Source of the DNA: Lethocerus indicus
Lineage: Eukaryota > Arthropoda > Insecta > Hemiptera > Belostomatidae
NCBI GenBank assembly: GCA_019843655.1
Contig: JACDQD010000106.1
Location: 1,364,001 to 1,428,000 of the forward strand
Length of the DNA: 64,000 bases
Direction of reading: 5' to 3'
The notes under the pieces were generated by a model, which saw only the letters and a list, made by a program, of their open reading frames with translations, made no database searches and was not told the origin of the DNA. Both the position numbers and the translations under genes were made by a program. Shown here piece by piece: positions 40,801 to 54,586 of the stretch. Position 1 is the stretch's first letter; the number at the start of each line of letters is the position of its first letter.

Positions 40801-42281
40801 ATTGTTATAAAAGATGGTCTAATAATAAGTGCTGGAATCATACCCGTGTGAGCTGTACACGCTGCAGAGCGGAATGGAACCAGAATCACCCCAACAATAG
40901 AGAAACAATGTCGGCAAAACTCTGAGGCGCATCATGGAGGAAGGAGCTAATCAGAATGATAAATAGGTTAATTAAAGGGGATTTAGCCCCGTGGAAAAAT
41001 ACTGGCCGCGCCGAGACACGCCGCCCCAACCCCTCGGCCCATCTTAATAAATCATCATTAATCAAACCCCGTCCTTCGAAAAACCTCCCAGGAGTTAACA
41101 GAATAATTTGGACCGCTGTTGTTATTTCATCGAGGCTTTTCTCTCTGTTTCGGAGGACAAATTGGAATAAATGATCACGGAGGGATGGTTCAATGGAGGC
41201 TGAGATTAATTGCCGTCTATATTTTAACGACAAAATATGGTATTTTCCATGGCAATATACAAAATGACAATTATTTTTCAGGGGGGACTACGAGGTTTTG
41301 GAGTGTTGGTGACGGATGTTTTGTCTCCACTCGCCTCTTAATTAGGTCAGCGTACCAGTGAAGTAGTAATCGACTTGGGCATATCGGTGGCCGATGAAAT
41401 AAGCACTTATGATGTCATAGATAGGTGCCTTACTAATTTACAATCCGAATGCTACTTTCGATGTCTAAGAAGCCGAAACAGGTCTCGGTCCTGCTATTGA
41501 GGCCAGACTTTAACCAGTGTTGTGAACATTGCAACGTCATCGCATCGGTACAGTAACATTGACGAGACAGTTCATCAGAGTTGGCCGAAATGCGTATATA
41601 TCGAACGTGTTGACAAGCAGTCAAAGTGATATCACGACTGGGTTTCCCCCGTTGTGGAATATATCTGCTATCTTTCATAGTTTCTGCCTTGAAAATGTGT
41701 GTTATGCAATCATAATAATGACGTTCGTCGAACGAAACAATTTATATTTAATAATGGTTGGTGCTAAGTTTCGAAACCCACAAATTTTTAATTTTTGGCC
41801 AGCTAGGATTTTTCATAAACTAGTTTCTGGGCCCTAAAGTGCTGTCAATGACAGTGGCGAGAAAGTTATAGAAGGGAGATTCTGACAAGTAATTGGTAAT
41901 ACATGTCCGACATAGCTCAATGGATACGACATTAATGCATTGGATCCGAGCTGATTTCTCGGTGGCAGACATAACATCCAGTTTACAGTAATGATATTAT
42001 AGTTAAAGCGTTTAATCGTGAATAATTTTGTCTACAAAGAAATGTTCAACTTAGTCTCCCCGCAATTTTAAGTACCCTCCAATTATAAGCGGTCAGTCAA
42101 CATTTCAAAAATCCACCTAACATAAATACTATTCCGATTAGTGATACGGCATTTTTGGATAAATATATTTAAACACACGGAATAATCAGACTGTGCGCAG
42201 GCTGCATCCTTTGAAATTTCAATTTTCCGTTGAAAACAACAGGGGGCCTTGTATATTTTTTGAAACGGAGAATAAAAAAAC
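37895..42281. other. Non-coding DNA with a GC-rich patch
   Basis: 39000-40150 is GC- and CpG-richer and holds the longest frame of the window (145 codons, plus strand, 39067-39504), which has no recognisable domain. A tRNA-like relic lies at 41.9 kb. Confidence 0.5.
41906..41965 (+). mobile_element. tRNA-like SINE fragment
   Basis: TAGCTCAATGG at 41913-41923 is an exact A-box match (TRGCNNARYGG). The downstream ATTGGATCCGAG is only a loose B-box match. The piece probably derives from a Pol III-transcribed repeat that has decayed on its 3' side. Confidence 0.3.
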
Positions 42282-42308
42282 GGGAAGGGTAAGGCGGGGG
42301 GGGCGGGG
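42282..42308 (+). repeat. G-quadruplex motif with G8 run
   Basis: GGG-AA-GGG-TAAGGC-G8-C-GGGG satisfies the four-tract rule with loops of 2, 6 and 1. Confidence 0.85.
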
Positions 42309-45300
42309 TGGCATCCTGAAAGAGACAGCCTGTTTGCAATATGTTGGGCGAGATTAAAAGCCCGGCTCCGGGTATGGGCCCCACACAGAGAAAACACCAC
42401 CCGCTAACAAACACGACCGACCGGCCGACGACGCCATTTTGAGCCGCGGCCCAGCTAATATCAACCGGCGGCTGATAAATGCCGCACCTCCCCTACCAGA
42501 AACGGCCGCCGGTTAAAACAAACACACCAAGCGAAAAATTCATAACCGCGACACAAAACTGCGTTAACTTCGATTGGAAAATGCCGTTTCGCTACATACC
42601 GTGCCCGCGAAATTTTTTTAGTCCCTGTGCCGACTACTGAAGATGGAGTACTTACTCATTTTGTTCCCCAGATCATCAGATATGCAGTAATCGACCTCAG
42701 TTATAAGACCATCTAAGACCATAAAAGGTTTTCTTCTCCAGAGGTGGTAGGATGAAGTTTGGAAGGCGCAGTTTGTACATATTACATTTGTTACTCTATA
42801 CTAACATACTATATGCTAAACATGTATATAGCGTATACTGAAGTTTATGTGTACCCGAAGTACGCGTTCCAATTAAGAGGTAAGTTGACTACCACTCATG
42901 GACTCCTGGACACTACAGGTATTCCTGCATAAATTACAGGGAAGTTTCAAATACCAAGGGGAATTTAGTTTCATTATTTGGGGTATTGAGAAGTCAATAC
43001 GAGAAGCTCGTAATTCGAATTATCCGGGGCCTTCCCCAGTCAATCACCACAATGGCCAATGAAATAAGTGGCTATTGTTTTCGAACGAATTTTCATCAAA
43101 TTCCTCTCGAACTAAGGTATTAAATCCCAGATTTGACTAGCGACAACTGAACCTGTCAACAAGAATCTCATAGATGCACGCTGATCGTATACATACAAAA
43201 TAAATAAATAATTATTAGTTATTCTATTATTTACTCTCAATATTATGTAGTCATTAACGGAACCAAAGGGAAACTGTATACACTGCATTGTACTGCATTT
43301 TAAAACCGTGATATAAAACTATAGTCTCGATATATCCAGGTCGAAACATTAATACCGAGAAGTTCCCGACAGGGCTGCCGACAGACTCTCTTGTGGCCCT
43401 AAGTCACGACATCCCAACTTATCGCTGGTGAAAATAAATTTAAGAAACCTCATTCATTTAACAACAAAAATAAATTGAAGGAGGAGAAAGGCTGACCGGA
43501 AAAGATGATAAATAATTCAAAGTACACGTCATAAATAATGCTTCTTCTAATTTAAAATATCAATGGATTTATTCAATGAATGCATTATTCAAAAACAGGA
43601 TTTCTGATAATATAACGTTTAACATAACATTAATTCATCATAAAACAATGTGTCCCGGATTTATCTGCATTTTTCGTGAATTTAGGAAGTAAAAATCAAA
43701 GTTTTTAATATTTATATCTAATTGATACCGTCACCCATCAATAATACCACAAATTAATTTTTCTATTCCCTCTCCCACGTGTTCCATTAAATGCTCAAAC
43801 AGTCGAGAGAAAGAAAACCATGCGGCTAATTACAGTCTCACTTTGTTTAAAACAAATAACCAACACGGAATAAGAAGTCACGGAAAATGCCTTCTTAATC
43901 TTAACAACCGATAAGATAACATTCTCCATTCGGTGGCGATAATAGCGCAGGAATTATTACGGATATTGTTATTAGACAATATAATACGTGGGAAAGCAAG
44001 TAAAAGGATGAGTAGTTCTACTTCCTTAAGGTATTTAACGTTTTTTGCAAAACTAACTTCGCCTTGGGACGAAACTTTGCTTTCACCCAACCCAACTAAG
44101 AATTAATAACTACCTTAAACCAAGATCTTCAGTTACTTTTTTCTGTAAAGTACAAGATATCACACTGATATTAAAAGGACAAAAATATTAGAACTATAAG
44201 TGTACAGTAAAAACCGGATGAGGTGGCTAGCAACTTCTATCACTTAGTGGGTGGAGGATGCCCTAGTTCTGTCATATCATTAAAAATGGTGGTTTCTTAC
44301 TTTCATTAGCTCTAATTATTATTTGCTTCGGAGACCTTACACTTAACACCATAATCAACCTATCCCAGGAAATGGATTATCGCGCGGGATGCGATAGTTC
44401 GAAGTTAACGGATGTTAGAATAGAGAACCACGTGACCCTCGTCACCACACATTCCCCTAACCAGATTCAACACACGTCTTTGTCTTTCGACGCCTTCCCA
44501 TTTGAACATTAAAGACTAAACCCTATTAAACATTCCCATCTTAATTATGTCGGAAATCCTTGAAACCATGAGTTCTCCGCAAAAAATCTTCTATTCAAAG
44601 GAAGAAGGGGGAAACCCGCTAAATAACCTTACCGAAAAACCCTTCAAGTCGGTTACATTATTCCACAACAGTCCACTCTCTTCTATATACTCAATTGAAA
44701 TCTTTCAGCCTCAGTGAATAGACCCCGAAGGCCGTCGCAGTCGGGAAGGAGGTTCATTGCCTGGTTAATTTTCGAAACCCCCGCTGGCCCCCAATGCATA
44801 TTCATGGATTCAATGAGGGGGGATACATATTCCAGTGGCAAACATGGAACTCCAGTCCCTTGCGTAGGAGGAGTGGCACAACGCGTGTGGTAAACGCGAT
44901 ACAGAAAACGGACGGACAAAAAATTGTCACAAGTGCAATAAATAAAAAAAGGGACGAGTAAAAATGCGTACATTAAGCATTCTGATCGTGAGTTAATACC
45001 GAATCATCAATATGCGATCTCGGATCCGAAATTCAGATCGTAAAACTCTCACCCGTAAAAACCAGCCGCCGTAACATGAAGAGTCATAAAACAGAATTCG
45101 AAAGGTCGGCGCCGTAACGCCCGAAATGGATCCGACATTCAGTCCAATGTGAACCCCCACCAAAAAGTCGGGCCAAGTTATCGATAAACGCACCGCAGTC
45201 CCAAGAAGAGGAGGACGAGGAATGTGTTGTAGTGGGGGACTTCCGCCGGAAGCCACAAACCAGAACAAAAACTTAGTGGGTTATACACGCCAGAATGCGA

Positions 45301-46323
45301 TAGTCGAGCTGTTCGGACGAAACGTAGTCGACCGCTCCGAATATCAGAAACGACATGATCTCTCCGAGACACAACAAAAATGCCCGCGAAATTGTATTAT
45401 ATAGAATCGGTAAAAAAACACAAAACAATCAGGGAAGTTGACATAGTTATCGGTATTTTCCTTTGTAAAGGAACTCCCCCAGAAAAACGAAACCGCAATG
45501 CGCGGGAGTAAAAATCAAATTAGTGAACCATTTTTAATCAGGGGCATTTCTGCATAAATGTATGTCATAAATTTCACTTTAATGAGATAAAAAAAACGGA
45601 CTGAACTGATAAAACTGGTTGATATTGGTAGGATGTGAAAACAGTCCACAACAGTGCTAAAATAAAGACACCGATATGGGGCGATACTACAATACATCAA
45701 TGCCTTTTCTCGAAATGTACTAATCAAACTAATGTAATTCTGTTCTACAGTAAGGACGATCAGAGGCGGAGGGAAGAAATATTGAAGATAAATATTGACT
45801 AAATCTAGCTATTGAGCTAAATATAAACACTCTTGAGACCTCCCGTCTCCACACGCCGATTTTCACCCAAATTTCTACCCATATTAGATACGGTCAGCCA
45901 GAAGAAACGGCGTCCATCTCAATGGAAGAACGACTGGAAATGAAGTCATGATGTAGAAATAAGTGACACGATAGGGTCGGGCCGGGGATGTAGAAGGAGG
46001 GGGGACCTCCCACGACAACGTCACGGTCTAATCGCGACAGGGCACTCCCCTCTGACCAGAACTAGTCCGAAGATAACTTTGGAACCACCAACCTGCTGAA
46101 TGTCCATTCAATTTCCGCGATTTCTCTCTTCAGATATTGCGAATTTGATAAAGGGGGTAAGGGGGAGAGTAAGAAATAAACCCGAAGGGGGTGGGCGATG
46201 CATATCTGAGGCCTCGCTCCACCCAAGGTCCCCCATCAATAAAACGGGCCGCGGGGGTACGGCTCCGGCTGGTTCTGTATTATTGGAACGTTCGTGACCG
46301 GAATACAGTCGAAAGGAGGAATA

Positions 46324-46334
46324 CCCCCCCCCCC
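46324..46334. repeat. C11 homopolymer
   Basis: Eleven C followed by ACCC. Confidence 0.95.
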
Positions 46335-47231
46335 ACCCATCATTACCGAGGGTTCTTCCTTTCGCTAAATCTCGTGTTAAATAACTCAACCGACCCAATC
46401 CGGTTCCCTTCGAACCAACCTGAAATAGTTGGAATCACAGCGCAGTAGAATATCTTACCATGTAATCTTTTGCCTAACCGATAGAGTCGAGGTTTGTCTG
46501 CAGTAACAGTGCAGACGAGATGCACCAAAAATACGAAAAAAATACGACGTGTCCTCAGGCACAAGTAGGTGAAATGACCGACAGATGTTTTATGTGACTG
46601 ATCTGGTTAAAGAATGCGGGATCTCTTTATGCTTAAGGTGGTGGTACCATTAGAGCTAGAAGTGTCCAATAAAACAGTTTTTACAGACTTCTCCGTTCAA
46701 GTCCAGTTTCATTGTATTATAAAATCTGAACATTTGTAGCAGGGTACTGTAAACTGAACGCACCTATATTGTAAGGCAACTGAAACAAGGAAGATTGAAA
46801 CACGTTCCTTTCACATAGGGCACACCGATCGGTGAGCAAAACTTACGCAAGTCGTGATATGAAACGCCGCGGAATTTAACTATAGCGATTTTCTCCCCCA
46901 ACGGTTTCGTAACAGTTTTCCCAACATAGTACACGCTTCTGTTCTGAGTTCGGTCGATCGGTTCCGGTTTCACTCGATTCTCTTCGACTCGTAATTTCGT
47001 TTTCACATATTTTTCTGCTCCGTCTGACGGCGGGGCTCATTTTAGCCGAGCCAACCATAAAGGCGGCGGTGAACGTGAAAAAACGCAGACTGAAGCTCAC
47101 GAGATCATACTATAACGTTACCCAATCCGAATATTCGTTCAGATTACCAATTTATTGACAGAATTTTCATAAACAATTACCGGGATCAAGATAAGCAACG
47201 TGTTCTGGAGATATTTTTTTCGAAATTCCAT

Positions 47232-47251
47232 AAAACTTGTTAACAAGTTTT
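47232..47251. repeat. 20-bp perfect palindrome
   Basis: AAAACTTGTTAACAAGTTTT has dyad symmetry around GTTAAC. No adjacent gene gives it a role. Confidence 0.88.
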
Positions 47252-48301
47252 GCAATTAAACAATGGATAACAATTAAACTCCGGTTGTTCAATTCTGTGA
47301 CAGCCAATTGTTAATAAATATCAACTGTGCCATTATCTATCGTCTACAAATAGAAACATTAACTATTTTATCGAAAGTTAAGATCACTCGATGGACTCCA
47401 GAAGGGCTACTCTCGCGCTTAAGTAAACAATCCCTGGAAGTTGGCCTAGAATCAGAAGGCGCCACGTCGCGACAAGAATAGTACCAGGGCATATCTTCAA
47501 AAAGAAGACACTCGTTTCTTACGTAGGGCTCTCCCTGTGCTATTATTATTATAATTGTTGATGTTAGATTACCTGTTAAGTTAAATAGTTAAAAATTTCG
47601 CCTAAAAAAGTCCCTAATGAAAAATTATGGTACACAGTTAGTAATAGTCTTATGATTACTATGTCCTATGGACTTTTAATTTTTATCTGAAATGCCGATA
47701 AAATGACGGATATAATTTTGTTTTGGCCGATATCTGCGGACTTAATAAATGCGAAGCATTTCGTTTAAATTCCTGACCAAGTGACGATAGATCGAAATCG
47801 GAGTGAAAACACGGTGGGCGGTTGAAGGGGCGTTCAGACAGCTGGTGAGAGCCTAGGCCGGCAGGCATTCCGAGAGGCTTGTACCTGGCGCTCTCCACCC
47901 TCGTCATTACCGGACCGCACTTTAGATATTGTATTTCCTCAGGCAGCATACCTAGCCTTCGACCCTAGCAGCCAGCTACGGAAAAACCGTTCCTAGACAA
48001 AAAGAACCGGGCAGGAAATAAAGGAATAAAACTGGTACTTGTAAAATTCCATGAAATCCAACGGGGATGGCGTTGTCTCGAAACAATAAAGCAGGTGCCT
48101 CAGACCGTTTCCCCGCTATTGTAATTAAAACCAGTTTCTGTTGCCATTACGTCAGTATATATTAAACGGCGAAGGTCCGCAGATGTTCAGAATCACCTGT
48201 TCTCGGTCTTAGGTATAAAAGGGATACAAAGGAATATGGGCACTCTGAAAACGGGAACTCATAACATTCTTGGCATTATAACTATTATGACATAAAATAA
48301 C

Positions 48302-48340
48302 AAACTAATATGATAAAAAAAATAAACTAATATGGATAAA
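48302..48340. repeat. Short direct duplication
   Basis: AAACTAATATG(G)ATAAA occurs twice, 22 bases apart, in A-rich sequence. Confidence 0.75.
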
Positions 48341-49536
48341 TGAAAATAAAACAAAGACACTGAATGTGATGACGTAGGTAGTACTTCATCACGCATATTC
48401 GAAATATATTAACATTCAGGATTCAATAAGGTATACCAGTTTTAGTATGAGCAAATATATACTGACGCCTTCCTCTACATATATAAACCTAATTAAGAGT
48501 TATGGTGATAGCTATCAAGTGAAATGAAGCTAAAAAAACATTTGTTTCCCATCATGATATAGTATGAGAATCATGACTGAAAAGACCGATTAATCCAAAT
48601 TTCGCTCCCACCGCATCTAAAATAACTGCGAAACAGGTCACATGTCAACAAAACTTATTGACTGTATTGGAAATACAGTATTAGTTTGTTGAAAAATTTT
48701 TCACAAAAATTCGATAACTTATACAAACAAAACACGTGAGGAATAAATAAAACTGGACCCAACATCCGTTCGTACAATTTATCGATTCATGTATAGTTTT
48801 TTGTATTTGTGATCAACAGTAAACTAATAAGCCAATACAACGTCCCATAGCTCTACAATTCAAATAAAGTTTCGTTCGAACTCTCTGAATCGATCGGCAA
48901 ATATGGTGTCTACTTTTCGCTTAATTAATGAATTTTAGTTTCCATTAGGTGCACATACTAGTTATTTATTTTTACTGTCATAAATGAAGACAGAGTCCAC
49001 ATAGCGGAGAATAATGAGTTGCTTGCAATACAGTACGCTGGATGACTCTTCCCTCAAGCCAATTGGCCAGAGGCTTCCATTGTTTCCTTTGGCTCCATAT
49101 TCTGGAACCTTCTTTACTACCCCGCTTCTCCAATCCTTCATCCTCTCCCTGCCTTTCTATGCCCCAATCTTCAGTTATTTTATCATCTAGTTCCTATATT
49201 ACCGAACATTCGATACGGTGTTCTTTGATCTCCTCCATGTACAAGAGACTATTCCATTCTTGTAACATACTCGGTTTTAACGATAACACCGAATGAAATT
49301 CTATCAAATTTAAAAAAATCATGTCTTTTTTTAATGCAATTCGTACATCATTAGGTAAAAAAGTCTAGTGAACGTAGGAATACATAAAAAAATTGTCTAA
49401 AAGACAAAACCGCGAAGCGAGAAGAATGAGTACACCGGCTATAAATCGAGGACTGTTGAACGGTGGGACTATGGCGGGCGGGCGGACGGGCAGGAACGAG
49501 GCCACACCAGTAGGTCACAGCGTTCGTGGTTGTGCG

Positions 49537-49608
49537 AGGGAAGAGAGGGAAAGAGAGAGAAGTGATGAAAAGTAGAGGAGAGACGAAGAGAGAGAGAGAG
49601 AAATGGAG
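49537..49608. repeat. GA-rich purine tract
   Basis: About 70 bases nearly free of pyrimidines on the plus strand, with a GAGAGAGAGAGA core at about 49589-49601. It follows a GGGC-rich stretch (49475-49490). Confidence 0.85.
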
Positions 49609-49699
49609 TGATAGGGGCGGCACACTGAGTATCGACCAGAAAGCCACGCTTGACACCGTGGTCCCTCCCCCCCAAATACCACAGCCCAAACAGAAACCC

Positions 49700-49838
49700 C
49701 TATAATAATAATAGTTTTAAATTGCAATTAGAAATGTCGTTGGGTTGATAACTCCGGATATCGAACCTGGAAGCATCCCCAGCTGGGACAGAAAAATCAT
49801 ACTATGCAGTAACTGTCTGGTTAACTGAGAAATGCTTG
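49700..49838 (-). mobile_element. tRNA-derived SINE-like unit with TTA-type tail
   Basis: The minus strand contains TTTCTCAGTTAACCAGAC (A-box-like) and later CCAGGTTCGATATCCGG, an excellent B box inside a T-arm-like stem. Downstream on the minus strand the unit may end in an ACTATTATTATTATAGG tail (plus strand 49700-49716). The A-to-B distance is longer than in a tRNA, as in a diverged or inserted copy. Confidence 0.38.
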
Positions 49839-52800
49839 ATATTTGTACTCAGCGGTAATGATCATCGTACAGGAACGGTAATGACGGTAACGTGGTTGCA
49901 ATTCTCAGTCTTCCGAATATCTAACTCTGAATAGAGTCTCAATAAAATCAGGATGCAGTACGATATGGAACGCGAACGTCACAATATAACGTCGGCTCGC
50001 ATTCTGAATAGAATGCTATTAGACGCGTCCTGAAAGCGTCACCGGAAACGAGACCGTAAACTACACACATGAGCCGTTTATTTTGTAACGTAAGGCCCAA
50101 ACATCGAAACGCGCCAACTGGAGATACTAACGTCTGAGTGACTAGAAATGTCAACCGAAAGCACGAAATAAAAATGCCTCCCCAAACTCAGTACTGTTCA
50201 AATGATATTGTCTACGCTGAATATTTCATGGGCAGCTGAGAACCGTTTGACTAAGGTGATGGCGCATAAAACTCCAGGGAGCAAGGGGGGGGTCAGGCTG
50301 CAAAACACCCTCAACTTTACTCCCCTATTCCAAACCCCAATCAAATCCCGGTTGTTTACAGCACATATCCCCTCAACACTATACCGCTGCTACCCTCGGC
50401 CCTGTTATCCGCTTTGAGTTTCCGATTTACCAGTTTTCACGCCGGTGAATCCGACAACACATCCTAATACCGAATGTTAACCTGAGGAAATGGTCCGGTG
50501 TTATTTAATGTAATTTTTCAGATTATTCTAACGGCATTGTACGTATATCGAGTAAAGTCCTAATTCCTATGTACATAAATGTAGAAAGTCCTACGGCCCG
50601 GTATCCATGTATGACCCAATAATTGTCTATTCTAAAAATATCCAAAGAAGTCACTATGCCTCCAACAAGCGATTATTATCTCAATTTAAGATGACAGCAG
50701 GAGGATTTAGATTTTCAACAGTGCCGCGAAATATGTGTTTTCAGCAGAGTTTGACCGACGCAGTCTTGCAGAGATGGGCATATTGGGGTTTTTGCTGAAA
50801 CCTCCAAAGATGAAGCTGAGTCCGGTTACGTAACTGTACAGTGGGCGGTGAGCGAAGCACTAGGAACGCCGGCTGCGGTGAAGTATATACTCACTTAGTG
50901 CCGGGACTCGGTTCGGCTCGGCTTGCAGTGCAGTTTTGGGGATGCCTGCCTTGCTCCAAGAACCGCACAGCCTTTTTATGACTTTCAAATGCAATCGATA
51001 CCGACCGAGCTATCCCTTCCTTAGGCGCTTATTAAGTTTAAAGAAGGAAGCTTACGCTAAAGCAGCTTAAAGGTCGCAATAAAGTGCTGAATTTACGATG
51101 CGGGAGGGCGCCGAGCGCGGCTCTAGCAATTTTCCCACCGGCAACCGGGCATTTATGGTATCCTCCCAGACCAGAAATAATCCCACGTCGAATAACAGAA
51201 ACCACACATCTATCAGTTCTCATGTCTGCCGCCGATATCAAAAGTTATATAAAACATAGCGGAACAAAACTAATTTCATTCGACCGAGATACCTCCTCTT
51301 TAATCGATTCATAATCGCAGAAATGTCGATTCTAACGCTACCTCGCTAAGCTCACTTACTCTCTCGGTATAGTCATTAAATTTCTACGACGCACAAATGA
51401 TATTGAGATGACAGCAGTCATCAATGATAAAGCGAGCGGCAGGTAGAGTGACGTCAGAGAGCCATATCCTATCGGGTCCTAAGTTTGATTTTAGATGGGT
51501 AGTAAACATCCGGTCCCGGCATTGTAAATCGGATAATAGAATCCAAATTTCTAAGAACCTTATCTGTTATATATTTGTACATCAAATCAAATGTTATCTG
51601 ACTGTCGGATTATGTATTTCATACGCATTTTAATGAATTAAATAATAATACTTTTTTGGAAATTGTATTTCATAGGGGGTTTAACTTAGTAGTTAAAGTA
51701 GTTAACTTATAGATTCATAGCTGTCAAATCAAATTCCTTCTCTAGGAACTCAATAAGCTTTGATGTGCAAGCTGAATACTGTGCATAATGTTAATGTATA
51801 TATTACATTTGATTTCATTTTTTATTAAATTCTATAAGAACTTAAAACATTATGGTATATGTGCAGCTATCCTCTATGCTTTGGAACATTACCTGTCCCC
51901 TGTCGGTTCTTTGGCAGACAACGTTACACGCACGTAACGCGCTTTGTTTTAATTAAAATTTGTTCACAGAACATCTAAATGGGACAACAAATTTAAATTC
52001 ATACATGCATTTAGGCCACCTCTGCAGAATGCATGGCAATGATAAGCTCAAGGTAAGAACAGGTAAAGGTAGAGCAATGGTCGGGGTGAAATCAACAAAT
52101 GTTACGAAACACAAATGCTACAACCGTTATCGATGCGCTGTTTGATAACCGCAGTAATTGGTGATAATCAAATTATGAATATTCCGGAAATATTAATCAT
52201 TGACCTTTGTACTGCTTTTAATTTTCAGTTGTCGTTATTGCATTCACTGCGCATTTCGGACGTATTTAACATTAGAGCAGATCTGCACGCTGACACTTAT
52301 TTCAGACCCCTTTTCACGCTTTACTAATGAATCCCTCCCTTACATGTAATAGTAAATTGAAAACTGTGGTCGAAGAAAAATTCAGTTGATGAACTCCGTT
52401 CGTTTAATCAAATTTGCATTCTCATAATTTGGATGTCAGATAAGTAGTTAGTTTCTGAATAGTTGTTACCCATTTTAAGTGCAGTTATAAGCAGTAGCTT
52501 TCAATACTGCTGGCGAGATACCCATACATAACGAGCATAGGTTCGGGATGAGGCTTAATTGAAGGGAAATTCCAAAGTCGTCTGTGACAAGTGACAGCCT
52601 TGTTGGTTCTTAGAGTGAAGCGGCGTCAACGTGTTTGATTATCCTGTGACGGACTAAATTTTCCTTGAATTCAAAATTGCTAATTATTAATTTCGTTATT
52701 TTCTTGGTAACACAATCTCCTCGAAGGAGGTTATTTATAATCGCAAATATATTACACACGATGTCAGGGTCATTATGGTCACAACCTTATATGAATTCGC

Positions 52801-54556
52801 ACTTGAGCTGAGGTCGACCCAGAGGGATGACGCTGCTATGACTATGCTCAGAATATGCTTTGAGTACGATAAGAAGAAAAATAGTACAAAGATTTATTTG
52901 TACAGAACACTGATAGTAATCGTTGGTAGTACTCATAGTACCGATATCGCCATTTGAACATCAATCGGAGATGTTGACTTCGTTGGGATCTATGATCAGT
53001 AACGTTATTGATTAGAATTCATTCAGTTTTTGAAATGTGACCTAAATATACGATTTAAACTTTGGAACCTCTTTTAATTTAATTTTAACATTTTTTTCAA
53101 CGCTGTTTTTACCCCGAGAGGAGTGCTGTACGACCACACTGTTTTAACCTTCCTAACACTACCTATTCAGTTTGACAAATGTTACCCACATTTATGCATG
53201 ACCGTACTTTTACGAAAATGTATACTGAAACCCCGGCAAGCTAGGATTCCAACTGATGCCATCAGTCGTTCGCGAAACTCAGTATTAACGCGACATGTCG
53301 CGATAAGTACAATGAGATGAACTATTCTCTTGTAAGACTTTATCACGTTTAACGGAAGATCAAGTCCGAAGGCGGCGATAAGACGGCTGATAACACGATT
53401 ATATCTCACGGTTCCTCGAAAGGAACACTGGAAGTGAAACGGAAAACTGGACTAAGTTCAGGGACAGAGAATAATACGGATGAAAATTTAACTGGAATAG
53501 GAATATTGTCGACAGATGATTTCGCAATGCAGATTTCCTTGATTTCCCCAGGGCCAACCTGGTTATAATGAATCGTAGTACGCGGGGTCATATCAACAGT
53601 AACTGAACGTTCGACTGATTCTATCGTTGTTGCACAATAAACTGAAGTAACATAATTACAGCCCAAACATATATTAGCATATATTTCTTCTTTTTTTTTT
53701 ACTCGGCAAAAAACGACATCCAATTTGAAGGACGCGTAAAAAGTAAAAATGCCAGAAACGAAGTCAACAAAAAAAACTTCCAACGGGATATGTTTAAAGA
53801 GCCGGTCTGAATTAAACGCGTTTCAGAATTACGGGTTCACGTGTCTGCGGCAGTTAAAACCACGTGCATTTAATTACAACTAATACAAAGCACATGGGAA
53901 CCACCGACCGGGGATAATTGTAAAAGAGACTCGAGCATAAAACGAAAGGGAAATTTTTAATTTTCAAGAATTTTTCATTTTATTGACAGACAGATTTAGA
54001 AACCAAGAGTTGTTCCCGTATCGTCAGAGAAACCGTTGTTGCAGCAACATTGAAAAAAATCTGTTGTCTAAACAATTTCACAACTAGGATTCCGTCACCG
54101 GGACCCCAATAAGGAGTGGGATACGTCAAGTAGGAAATGAGCAATATGCTTTCGTGGGACGGCGGTGTAATTTAATTTTTCGAATTCAGCGTTCGTCGGG
54201 TGAACTACTCGGAGAGAGGCGCCCTTCGGCGACGGTGGCGGGCACAATTCTTCGTCAGTCTAACAACAACGCGCAATGTGCCAATTCAAAGAATTTCTTC
54301 GTCGAAACTGTAAGGTGGAAAATGGATCCTTACGTAAGCGTTTATAATACCCCTTGCCTCTTGAGAAATTGCACGGCCGCCTGCAAATATAAACTCGATC
54401 GACGGAACCGGATATGATAAATCAAAAAGTGTTAACACGACTTATTTTTCTTCTCAACACCATTTCACTTGGTTTTCAACGAATATTAGAGTAAAGTATA
54501 CAATGGTAATACCTCATTTACAATAAAGTGAGCGAATGTAGGCATCGATTAACAAC
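49839..54556. other. Non-coding DNA with one speculative exon
   Basis: Apart from the candidate exon at 51.97 kb, no feature is supported. A 125-codon minus-strand frame (53406-53783) has no known motif. Confidence 0.5.
51970..52052 (+). other. Speculative 83-nt internal exon
   Basis: AAATTTGTTCACAG ends at 51969, and CTCAAG/GTAAGA forms a near-perfect donor at 52052/52053. Between them one frame is open for 27 codons and includes NGTTNLNSYMHLGHLCRMHG, an uneven, protein-like composition. The spacing faintly recalls the second half of a Kazal-type domain, but one of the expected cysteines is a tyrosine and I do not claim the family. The exon would have different phases at its two ends. No partner exon was found nearby. 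Confidence 0.17.
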
Positions 54557-54586
54557 AGCCCTCGGGGTACGCCCCCCTACAGGGCT
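54557..54586. repeat. GC-rich hairpin
   Basis: Outer arms AGCCCT/AGGGCT enclose an inner GGGG-TACG-CCCC stem, giving a compact two-part hairpin in AT-rich DNA. Confidence 0.7.

Larger units (their letters stand above)
42309..49536. other. Non-coding DNA
   Basis: GC-richer patches follow the quadruplex motif at 42.3 kb and occur at 44.7-45.3 and 45.95-46.4 kb. The palindrome at 47.2 kb and the short duplication at 48.3 kb are the only structures noted. No gene is supported. Confidence 0.5.

Noticed and set aside
42864..42895. Plus-strand GAG/GTAAGT as a donor or ratchet point
   Set aside because: The donor is good, but no pyrimidine tract or acceptor precedes it and there is no open exon.
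49042..49296. Plus-strand C/T-rich 84-codon frame suspected of LINE origin
   Set aside because: Composition explains the serine/leucine bias, and no endonuclease or RT motif is visible on either strand.
53406..53783. 125-codon minus-strand frame
   Set aside because: No recognisable motif, no splice or start context, and length within chance.
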